From: Gimesia aquarii
Lineage (GTDB): Bacteria > Planctomycetota > Planctomycetia > Planctomycetales > Planctomycetaceae
Direction: 5' to 3'
Assembly (NCBI RefSeq): GCF_007748175.1
Contig: NZ_CP037422.1
Coordinates: 4,024,327-4,088,326, forward strand
Length of the DNA: 64,000 nt
Made by a program: the position numbers and the translations under genes. Of the stretch, positions 27,501 through 34,878 are shown piece by piece. Below the pieces are notes generated by a model. The model was not told the DNA's origin, searched no databases, and saw nothing but the letters and a program-made list of their open reading frames with translations. Numbering within the stretch: the first letter of the stretch is position 1; every line of letters begins with the position of its first letter.

Positions 27501-30385
27501 AACAAATCCCTGTTAAAGACCTGGATTACCAGTGGCGGCAGGTAAAATCTAAGCTATGGCCCTTATCCTATTTTGCTAAAAAACAGGTCCGTAAATTATT
27601 ACAGACCTATGCAACCTCGGGGACCGTTGATCCAGAAAAAGATCTCCCTCAGATTGAACTCATGCAGAAATACCTGGAAAAAATCAACGGTAATTCTCTT
27701 GCTGATCGCACACATCATTGGAAAGGTCCTGAAACCAATACGGAAGACTTTCAGCGTTTTTTGGAAGATGCGGAACGTATCCGTCAAACAATCATCTCGT
27801 TTGGAAAAACGACCAACTCCCTGAAATTAGTTTCATCCAGGCTGGCCCCAGTTCTCATTGATGATTCCGAAGATCATCCGATTCTTGTAAACGCACAGAA
27901 CTATATAACAGCCATTCAGACTTTCATTGAGTCGTGTAACGAGTTCAAGCATATTGCCGGAGCGCCTCCATTTACAAAAGTGGACTCCGATATTCTTCAG
28001 TCCACGCTTTCGACTCTGGGGAGGATCGAGGCTCATCGTGTTGAGTTGAGAAAGTGGATTTCCTGGATGAAAGTCAGAGAAAAAACAGATAACGCAGGAC
28101 TGGGTGTATTCATTGATTCACTTGAGCAGGAACAAATTCAACCAGAAAACTTAAGACAGACATTTGAAATCGCCTTTGTTCGCTGGTGGTTACCCAAAGC
28201 CATCGACCGCAGTGATATTCTGCGTCAGTTTCAAAGTTTTCAGCATGAGGAGATCATCAGGGATTTTTGCGATTTAGATCAGACTGCAAGAATCGAAGCT
28301 GCAAATCAGGTGCAAAAAATACGTGTCCATCATCTCCCTGACCCAGACTCCGTTGCCAGGAAATCAGAACTGGGATTGCTAAGGCATCAGATGCGATTAA
28401 AAAGACCCAGTAAGGCGATTCGGGAAGTGATCTCTGGAATGCCGGAAACCTTCTCAAAACTGGTACCCTGCTTATTGATGTCCCCACTATCGATCGCACA
28501 ATATCTCCCGCCCGAACAGGCAATGTTTGATGTGGTGATTTTTGACGAAGCTTCACAGATTACGACCTGGGATGCCATCGGTGCCATTGCTCGGGGAAGA
28601 CAGACAATCATTGTCGGAGACCCTAAGCAATTACCGCCTACTAACTTTTTTGGTAGAGTTGAGAACGATGAAGAAGATGACGACCTGGAAGATCACGAAC
28701 GTGACCTGGAAAGTATTCTCGATGAGGCAACTGCATCTGGATTGCCTCTGAATCATTTAACCTGGCACTATCGGAGTCGACATGAATCTCTCATTTCCTT
28801 TTCTAACTGGAACTATTATGACAATAAACTGTTTACATACCCCTCTGCTGTGACTGCTGATCAAGCGGTATCGATGAAACATCTGCCGAATGCGATTTAT
28901 GATCGTGGCAAAAGTCGAACGAACCGGATCGAGGCTGAAACACTTGTTGCTGATGCCGTCATCCGAATGAAGTCCTGGCTTAATTTACCTGAAGATAATC
29001 GACCGACGCTGGGAGTGATTACCTTTAATAGTCAGCAACAATCGTTAATTCAAGATTTATTTGATCAGTCACTGCGTGATTCCCCCGAACTGGAATGGTT
29101 TTTTGAAGATGCGCGTATTGAACCAACGGTGGTAAAAAACCTAGAAAATGTTCAAGGGGACGAGCGGGATGTGATGCTGTTTTCGATCACCAATGGTCCT
29201 GACGAAGCACGTCGAAAGATAAATCAGGTCCTATTAACTTTCGGAGCCTTGAATCGTGAAGGGGGGGAACGTCGATTGAATGTGGCCGTGACCAGGGCAA
29301 GACAGGAACTAATGGTCTATGTTTCATTTCTACCCGAACAACTGAAAGCAGAGTCATCCAGATCCAAAGGGTTACGTGACTTAAAATCATTCCTGGAATA
29401 TGCACAGAAAGGACGTTCTGCTCTTTTGTCGGGTCCGGCTGAGTCTAAGGGGGAGTTTGAATCTCCATTTGAAGAAGCGGTTGCTTCGAAATTATCAGAG
29501 AAAGGCTGGGAAGTCTTACCACAAATTGGAGTTTCAAAGTTTCGGGTAGATCTGGGAGTAATCCATCCTGATCGACCTGGAACATTTCTGGCAGGAATTG
29601 AATGTGATGGAGCAACCTATCATCGATCTGCAACAGCACGTGACCGTGACAAAATTCGCGAGCAGGTATTACGAAACCTGGGATGGGAAATACTTCGAAT
29701 CTGGTCGCCTGACTGGTGGTATGATCCGGACGGGGCTCTTGCAAAAATTGAAAATCAACTTCAGGATTTACTGCAACAGAGCCGGAATAAGCAAACAGAA
29801 GAAAAACTGGAACTCGGTTCGACAGGAATAGAAAACGAAGAAGCTCAGGTAGAGGACGCAAGCTCAAATCTGGATAATCAGCAGAATATTTATTGTGAGA
29901 CGGACCTGACATCTTTTATCCCAGAACCGGATTTATTTTACGAAACGTCCTATCAGGAAACACTACGATCTATGATCGATGCCATCCTGGAAACGGAAGC
30001 GCCAATTCGTGATGATGTTTTAGCTCAAAAAATTGCCCGGGCGCATGGGTGGGCACGCACTGGCAGGAAAATTCGGGAGCATGTATTTTCTTTTCTGGAA
30101 ACTGCTACCAACACGAATGAATCGACAGGACGTTTTATCTGGAATCAGGAAGCACCAGCTACCATGCTCGAGTACCGCTTCCCGGATGAGCAAGAAAATC
30201 TACGACCAGTAGATGAAATCACTATCGCAGAATTGTGTGGCTTTATTGATCGCAACAAAAAACTGTTACTGGAATCTGACCCGGCTTTGTCAATCGCCCG
30301 CGAAATGGGAATCAGCCGCCTGAATGGATCTTCTCGAGAAAGGTTTGAAGAGGCGATTCAGGAATATCAATCTAAATCAGTTTGA
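24521..30385 (+). CDS. DUF4011 / SF1 helicase / PD-(D/E)XK nuclease / DUF3320 protein, probable phage defence
   Basis: About 1954 aa from the ATG at 24521; a GTG at 24386 would run antisense over the neighbouring remnant. No strong ribosome binding site is seen. Modules: a transglutaminase-like region (about 200-290; GLATCLDSSLLFAAVLEA, DGHCFTGFW), DUF4011 (RIDRWQRKLLDLSLRNRLLN, about 399), Walker A GPPGTGKSQT (about 712), a long helical insertion, Walker B VIFDEASQIT (about 1340), SF1 motifs VGDPKQLPPTNFF, HYRSRHESL, VQGDERDVM and RLNVAVTRARQEL, a Vsr/PD-(D/E)XK-like nuclease (FRVDLGV, AGIECDGATYHRS, about 1650-1735) and DUF3320 (about 1810-1865). This matches, as I recall, the DUF4011-helicase-Vsr single-gene anti-phage proteins reported in large-scale defence screens. 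It lies alone between two IS copies, as accessory defence genes often do. All motifs appear intact. Confidence 0.85.
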   Translation: MNPNDSMKMPTQNQEEETSSNSSNLNEVLIHVDLIDCLNYASFQNSVPVLRSLQIENSTSETFNSIELTMQTEPGFGRTKKWTFERITPGNSISASDLKIDLDPGYLNGLNEAERGEVRFTLRNGDSVIVERVEEIRVLAREEWGGFHSMAELLAAFVMPNDPAVAKILKKAGDILAQHGHSSALDGYQQRDPGRAFMLGAAIWSAIAAEGLTYTNPPSSFELVGQKTRRPGSILSDGLATCLDSSLLFAAVLEAVGLNPVLILIDGHCFTGFWLVEQTFNNLIETDSSEVRKGLSAKELITFETTLITSRPPVQFQAAIDAAKVKTHASQEEVFLAAIDITRARMAQIRPLASHDHTQLKETPETQENFALPLPKAPVFTDLPPEQTDEKPKTPEGRIDRWQRKLLDLSLRNRLLNFRATKQSVPFYSPDVSLLEDHLSDQKSMKIISLPEHNPMGDRDARLFYQETGEDIDAEFAKDALERHEVPSTLSKTELDNRLTNLYRAARNDLAEGGTNTLFLAVGFLKWKRAPEDEKSYRAPLLLIPVKLVRKSALSAFHLRHHEDEIRFNSTLIQLLKKDFDRDLSQFEADLPTDERGIDVPQVLELMRRAVREIPGFEVIDEISLSTFSFAKYLMWKDLVDRTTHLKENRVVCHLIDNPDKPFEPGVYTSIPKSTEIDQRYQPAELVHPLPADSSQLAAIMAAAEGHDFVLIGPPGTGKSQTIANMIAQCLAENKTVLFVAEKTAALDVVYRRLCQHGLGDICLELHSRTAERRKFLDQLERSWNANRKAAKTDWIKVNEKLLIKRNALNQYVSALHQIDESGWSVYQAMGIAVKFKQHTAPRLEWEGSLQITKARYEKLIEMIDELALTYGAISPAPALQSIKTTEWSTAWEERLLSSIAQIRSAVTSLQGPLQEFVAAIGLKETEGFSLDFFKELRILAGTLTDASQENYRIIFDKDFARASLQIKQLSKDLKAFEKAQKSTEAFYKQDEIEQIPVKDLDYQWRQVKSKLWPLSYFAKKQVRKLLQTYATSGTVDPEKDLPQIELMQKYLEKINGNSLADRTHHWKGPETNTEDFQRFLEDAERIRQTIISFGKTTNSLKLVSSRLAPVLIDDSEDHPILVNAQNYITAIQTFIESCNEFKHIAGAPPFTKVDSDILQSTLSTLGRIEAHRVELRKWISWMKVREKTDNAGLGVFIDSLEQEQIQPENLRQTFEIAFVRWWLPKAIDRSDILRQFQSFQHEEIIRDFCDLDQTARIEAANQVQKIRVHHLPDPDSVARKSELGLLRHQMRLKRPSKAIREVISGMPETFSKLVPCLLMSPLSIAQYLPPEQAMFDVVIFDEASQITTWDAIGAIARGRQTIIVGDPKQLPPTNFFGRVENDEEDDDLEDHERDLESILDEATASGLPLNHLTWHYRSRHESLISFSNWNYYDNKLFTYPSAVTADQAVSMKHLPNAIYDRGKSRTNRIEAETLVADAVIRMKSWLNLPEDNRPTLGVITFNSQQQSLIQDLFDQSLRDSPELEWFFEDARIEPTVVKNLENVQGDERDVMLFSITNGPDEARRKINQVLLTFGALNREGGERRLNVAVTRARQELMVYVSFLPEQLKAESSRSKGLRDLKSFLEYAQKGRSALLSGPAESKGEFESPFEEAVASKLSEKGWEVLPQIGVSKFRVDLGVIHPDRPGTFLAGIECDGATYHRSATARDRDKIREQVLRNLGWEILRIWSPDWWYDPDGALAKIENQLQDLLQQSRNKQTEEKLELGSTGIENEEAQVEDASSNLDNQQNIYCETDLTSFIPEPDLFYETSYQETLRSMIDAILETEAPIRDDVLAQKIARAHGWARTGRKIREHVFSFLETATNTNESTGRFIWNQEAPATMLEYRFPDEQENLRPVDEITIAELCGFIDRNKKLLLESDPALSIAREMGISRLNGSSRERFEEAIQEYQSKSV

Positions 30386-30570
30386 GATTGTTGACTTAAA
30401 ATCAGGCTTGTGTTTTCCACAGAGATATTCAAGTGCTAGTTTGAAACGCGGTTTGTGACATTTATCTTGTCCAGTTAAGCAGAGTCCGGTCCTGCGTTAC
30501 CAGTTACGCTACGTTTACAATGGTTTTCGCTTTCTGCGGATTTACTTGATGGAACTGCGTAGCACCGTTC
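30386..30570. other. Intergenic after helicase gene
   Basis: No gene. Non-repeated DNA between the helicase stop and the left end of IS copy B. Confidence 0.3.
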
Positions 30571-32020
30571 GGTTCAAAAAGTGTCAGGATATCAAAATCG
30601 TTCCAGAAAAACACTTTGTGATGAATTCCAATCATCTAAGACTGTTGCACGTTGTGATTCACTGCCAGCGGTCACTAAATTATCAGTCAATCGCGCACCG
30701 GAACGTGCAGTTGAACAATTGAGATCTCGCTCCCGGTCACTTTAAGCTGCTTTTCGTTCAAACGATTTTACCAAACCACCGATGTGTGAAATTATTTGCA
30801 CTTCATCAGGTGACAATTTCTCAATCTCGTCCGGTATCTTTTGAATCGGTGGAAGATGGTCCCTCGCTGTGTGCGAGCGACAACTGTTGTAGTAAGTGGT
30901 GAATTCGGAACTTAGATAATTTAAATGTTGCTTACCAAAAATAATAAACTTCGCCAAACATTCCAACTTGATCGTTTCAGTGAATCGCTCACATCTTCCA
31001 TTCAGATTCGGAGATGCTATGAGAAGCGGACTTGTCTTAATGCCGGATTGCTGCAAAGTCTCAGTGAATTCCTTTGTATATTTCCCATCCCGATCATGAA
31101 TGATCATTGCTGGTTTGACTTCTCGTCCCCTGCTCTGCTCAATGAATTTCAGAGCTTGTTCACATACCCAGGCTGAATTGGGATGTTCTGTGGATTCGGT
31201 AACGATCGCTTCTCGTGTTTGCAAACAGAGAAATACCATCACGTAGAGATCACGGATTCCTTTGGTCGTTACTGATTTTACTGAGAAGAAATCGCAACCC
31301 CAAAGCGTTTCACCGTGCCGTTTGAGAAATTCATTCCACGAGTCGGAAGTGCGATCTGGACCAGGTTCAATACCTTCTTCCTTCAATATATTTCGTACGG
31401 TCTGTCGGCTAATCTTTTTGATACCAAGTTTCCGAAGCTCTCCAATAATACGCGTGTAACCGAAACAAGTTTCCAAGGCGATTTTGATGACTAACTCACG
31501 AATCTCCTGAGGCTTCCGTTTACCACCTTTAGGATTTTTGGGCTTGAGGCTGCCATTCTTCCCATCCCGAACCCACCGGGCAAATGTCGCTGGGCTGACA
31601 ATTGAAATTAATTCCTCGATCCCTCGTCCCAATACCTTGCCGTATTTCAATAAAATCTGTCGTTCGTTGTAAGTCGTATGAATTTGCTTGGGTAGTCTGG
31701 AACGCAGAATCGTATTCTCATGTTTGAGATATTCGACATACTTGGCCAATTCGTTATCGGTGGCTGAGGCGATTAAAGCGAGTAGTGGGTGGAAAATTCT
31801 GCTCATGGGTGTATTGTCGGTATGTGGTCATTATGGAAGCGGTTTCACATTCGTTTTACCCCGCTGGGCAGCTGAGAGAAAACAAAAAATTAGCCGGAAA
31901 ACATGAGATTTGAAACCACATCCAAATAACGCGTTCAAATTCCATAGATTGCCTGGTCAGAACTTTGGAGAAGCCTTCGAGCCACGAACTTTTAGTCGGT
32001 TCGCTCAAGAATTCCCCCCA
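30571..32020 (-). mobile_element. Insertion sequence copy B (DDE integrase type)
   Basis: The left boundary is set by similarity to copy C, which begins the same way (CGGTTCAAAAAGTGTC versus CGGTCCAAAAGGTGTC). The right end is CTCAAGAATTCCCCCCA, as in copy A. Same orientation as copy A, 9-10 kb away. Target duplications could not be identified. Confidence 0.65.
30742..31806 (-). CDS. Transposase with rve/DDE integrase core (IS copy B)
   Basis: 354 aa, same length as copy A and differing at about 38 positions by eye, mostly in the C-terminal third (for example YLSSEFTTYYNSCRS). The catalytic residues D172, D238 and E273 are kept, as are the helix-turn-helix-like segments. One full-length frame without stops, so the enzyme may still be active. 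Together with copy A it brackets the EF-hand remnant, two other gene fragments and the helicase gene. Confidence 0.9.
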   Translation of the reverse strand: MSRIFHPLLALIASATDNELAKYVEYLKHENTILRSRLPKQIHTTYNERQILLKYGKVLGRGIEELISIVSPATFARWVRDGKNGSLKPKNPKGGKRKPQEIRELVIKIALETCFGYTRIIGELRKLGIKKISRQTVRNILKEEGIEPGPDRTSDSWNEFLKRHGETLWGCDFFSVKSVTTKGIRDLYVMVFLCLQTREAIVTESTEHPNSAWVCEQALKFIEQSRGREVKPAMIIHDRDGKYTKEFTETLQQSGIKTSPLLIASPNLNGRCERFTETIKLECLAKFIIFGKQHLNYLSSEFTTYYNSCRSHTARDHLPPIQKIPDEIEKLSPDEVQIISHIGGLVKSFERKAA

Positions 32021-32035
32021 CTTATCCCCCCCCTG
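32009..32035. repeat. Start-only fragment of repeat R
   Basis: AAGAATTCCCCCCACTTATC plus a C run equals the beginning of repeat R copy 1, then breaks into the left end of IS copy C. It shows that the right ends of the IS copies and the start of repeat R share one sequence. Confidence 0.5.
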
Positions 32036-32528
32036 CGGTCCAAAAGGTGTCTGGATATAAAAATCGTTCCAGGTAAACACATTGTACTGAATTCAAATCA
32101 TCTAAGACTGTCGCACATTGTGATTCACTGTCCGCTGTCAAAAATATCAGCCAATCGCGCACCACAAAGCGTATGATTAAACAATTGAAATCTCGTCCCC
32201 GGCCACTTTAAGCCGTTTTCCGCTCAAACGATTTTACTTGTCCACCGATGTGCGGAATTAGTAACACTTCATGTGGAGACAATTTCTCAATCTCGTCCGG
32301 TATCTTTTGAATCGATTGAAGATGGTCCTCGCAGTGTGCGAGAGACAAGTGTTGTAATACGAGGTGAAATCAAAGATCAGACAATCCAGATGCTGTTTGC
32401 CGAAAACAATAAACTTCGCTAAGCATTCCAACTTGATTGTTTCAATAAATCACTCACATCAACCATTAAGAATCGGAGATGCTATCGGAAGCTCAGACTT
32501 TTATTCAGTCTATTCGAGAATTCTTCCC
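32036..32528 (-). mobile_element. IS copy C, internally deleted derivative keeping both ends
   Basis: The left 460 bp match the left end of copies A and B, including the last codons of the transposase (stop near 32209, then sequence like SHIGGLVKSFERK with damage). At GGAGATGCTATCGGAAGC (about 32476-32493) the match jumps directly to the right-end sequence CAGACTTTTATTCAGTCTAT and GAGAATTCTTCCC. Nearly 1 kb of transposase and 5' region is missing. It has therefore the form of a non-autonomous, MITE-like derivative that an active copy could move. Confidence 0.65.
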
Positions 32529-32638
32529 AATTAACTGAAGAAAATATCACTACTTTACTTTAGAATGTAAAAAGGAAAGTAATAGAGAAACAATATTTGT
32601 AGTCTCTTATTCTTTTTCGTAATTGGAACAATAAATTG

Positions 32639-34789
32639 ATGAAGATAGTATCTATTTTTCGAATGCTCTCAAAGCCTTTGAGCTGGATGTATCCTGATAG
32701 AAGATTGGCTTTTCTTTTTTTTTCTATTGCAATTTGTGAACTCTTAGTTTTGTCCAGTCACAATAGTAGTTTTTGGCATAACTCTCATTTGTTATGGTTC
32801 GAGTCTTTTGCCCTCGTGAGCATATCAATACTGACATGGGCATCTGTAAGTTGGTTTTTATGGTGGTCTGTAAGAATAGTACAATACCAAAATGTGAAGA
32901 GCTTAGGTCGATTGGCCAGCATTTCTATCCTAGCTATTTTTCTAGTTGTATTACTTTTCTTCTACATCAGCAGTTGGATTTTCTTTTGGCGAACGAGTTC
33001 GTTTCTTGACGCTGATGCATTAGTATTCGGAGCGAGCAACCTGCTAATGATTGGTCATTACATTTGGCAGGCAGAAAAAATCTCGCTGCTTATAACATCC
33101 GTATTCTGCCTTGTTGGGTTGCTACTCGGAATTTATTTATTCCGTAAGCAGAATCGATCATCAGACATATCAGGAAAAAAAAGTCCCTCATCGTGGGTTG
33201 GGCTACTAACGGTGTTTTTAACATTTGACTTAGTATGTACTCTTATTTTCGTCAGTGAGAGTGACAATGCTCATTTTCTACCCTCACAAGAATGGTGGAA
33301 GAATGAAGAACCAGGTTCTAGTTTTGAACTGCAAACCAGGCTGAGTCCTATATTAACATTTGCGATCAAACCTTTTTATAAGGAGAAAGAAAAGGATCTC
33401 TTTGAAGGTGAATTGTCAGAACTAGAATTGGGGCCTAAGCGAGCCATTCCATATGAGATAAATCAATCACTAAGGGATTCGAAAGACCGTTATTCAGTGA
33501 TTTTTATAGCGATTGAAGCATTGCGGAATGATGTTGTTTTGCTGGAAGAGCAGGAAATGGAAGTTATGCCTCACCTGAATCAGTTGGCAAGAAGTGGGCA
33601 ACATTTTACTCGTTGTTATGCACAAAGTACTCATTCTAATTACGCAGACCCTTGCCTTTATAGTTCACTTTATCCGCTTCGTTCACAATCTCACCATTAT
33701 TATTCACGCTCCGATCCTTGGCCGAAAGTCATGCTTTATGACTTGCTTAAACATTATGGATATGCGACAGCGATTTATTCGTCACAAAATGAAACTTGGG
33801 GACGTATGGCTAATTTTTTGGAGACCCCAAACCTTGATGTCTTTTTCGACTCTCGTAGCTATGATGGCCCAACATATATTTCTGAAAAAGATCGCGGTTT
33901 TTCTCGATATGCCAAGGGAGCACATGTTGCAGGAAAACTCGATGATGCAATTACAACACAACATGCTCTCGATTGGATTGACAAGCAACAGAAAAAAAAT
34001 GAGCCGTTTGTTCTCTGCATGAATCTGCAATCCTCGCATTTCCCTTATGAGATTCCGGGGAATCAACAAGGTCCGTTTCAGCCGGCTACACTTGATTTCA
34101 ATGCTTCATTTGTATCTTATCCTCAGGAAAAAATTCCTATTGTTCGGAATGCCTACTACAATTCCTTACACTACATAGACAAGCAAATTGGGAAACTAGT
34201 TTCGTTTCTCGAAGAAAAAAGACTTCGTGAAAAGACTATCATCGTTGTAATAGGCGACCAAGGTGAAGCATTTTATGAAAATGGGTACCCCGCACATGCT
34301 GGACAGCCCCATGAACCAGTGATTCGAGTTGCTCTGGTCATGGATTGTCCAGGTCTGTTGCCTCCCCAAAAAGTAGATTATCTCACTCAGGCAATTGATG
34401 TAGTCCCTACTGTTTGTGGATTACTAGATATACCACCACATCCCTGCTTTCAAGGTATTGATATCCTTTCAAACGAAAGACCATCAGTCAATCACCGTCT
34501 TGCATTCGTTCATACCCAGTCAACATTAAGTGAGTCTGATGCCATTATTAGTGGAGATGGTTGGAAGTTTGTCTATGACAGACGAACGGAACAAGCACGA
34601 CTACACAATCTGATCTCAGATCCGGGTGAAGAAACAAATCTAGTTCAAAGCAAACCGAAAATCTCTAAGACTATGTCTAGTCTACTGTTCCAATGGCGGA
34701 AGCAACAACTTCTGTATTACCAAACTCCAAGCTATTATGGCTGGTTTTACCCACCACGCACCCCCAAAGATTTCAAAGGACTGGAGTAA
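32639..34789 (+). CDS. Membrane-anchored sulfatase-superfamily enzyme
   Basis: 716 aa; ATG at 32639 rather than the TTG before it. About five membrane spans occupy the first 215 residues; an extracytoplasmic alkaline-phosphatase/sulfatase-fold domain follows. Family landmarks are IFIAIEALRNDVV (about 287), STHSNYADPCLYSSLYPLR (about 330, the nucleophile region; no Cys or Ser in the C/S-x-P-x-R form), VVIGDQGEAF (about 538) and PAHAGQPHEP (about 548). This resembles LtaS- and phosphoethanolamine-transferase-like membrane enzymes more than classical sulfatases. The usual DHGE metal motif reads DQGE, so a key His is missing and activity is uncertain. It lies at the edge of a polysaccharide gene region, suggesting decoration of a surface polymer or lipid. 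Confidence 0.75.
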   Translation: MKIVSIFRMLSKPLSWMYPDRRLAFLFFSIAICELLVLSSHNSSFWHNSHLLWFESFALVSISILTWASVSWFLWWSVRIVQYQNVKSLGRLASISILAIFLVVLLFFYISSWIFFWRTSSFLDADALVFGASNLLMIGHYIWQAEKISLLITSVFCLVGLLLGIYLFRKQNRSSDISGKKSPSSWVGLLTVFLTFDLVCTLIFVSESDNAHFLPSQEWWKNEEPGSSFELQTRLSPILTFAIKPFYKEKEKDLFEGELSELELGPKRAIPYEINQSLRDSKDRYSVIFIAIEALRNDVVLLEEQEMEVMPHLNQLARSGQHFTRCYAQSTHSNYADPCLYSSLYPLRSQSHHYYSRSDPWPKVMLYDLLKHYGYATAIYSSQNETWGRMANFLETPNLDVFFDSRSYDGPTYISEKDRGFSRYAKGAHVAGKLDDAITTQHALDWIDKQQKKNEPFVLCMNLQSSHFPYEIPGNQQGPFQPATLDFNASFVSYPQEKIPIVRNAYYNSLHYIDKQIGKLVSFLEEKRLREKTIIVVIGDQGEAFYENGYPAHAGQPHEPVIRVALVMDCPGLLPPQKVDYLTQAIDVVPTVCGLLDIPPHPCFQGIDILSNERPSVNHRLAFVHTQSTLSESDAIISGDGWKFVYDRRTEQARLHNLISDPGEETNLVQSKPKISKTMSSLLFQWRKQQLLYYQTPSYYGWFYPPRTPKDFKGLE

Positions 34790-34878
34790 TCGAAATAAAA
34801 AGGAGTAAATTGATATCTGACGAGTAATGCCCAATCATTTTGCTCAAATGAATCTAAAATGCTGATAAAGTAGACCAA
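34790..34878. other. Intergenic between convergent genes
   Basis: 89 bp between the sulfatase-like gene and a convergent glycosyltransferase gene. No clear terminator hairpin was found. Confidence 0.3.

Noticed and set aside
20461..32020. A true composite transposon with defined ends
   Set aside because: Copies A and B differ at about 38 of 354 transposase residues, and no target duplication or clean outer inverted repeats could be seen, so I report only the bracketed arrangement.
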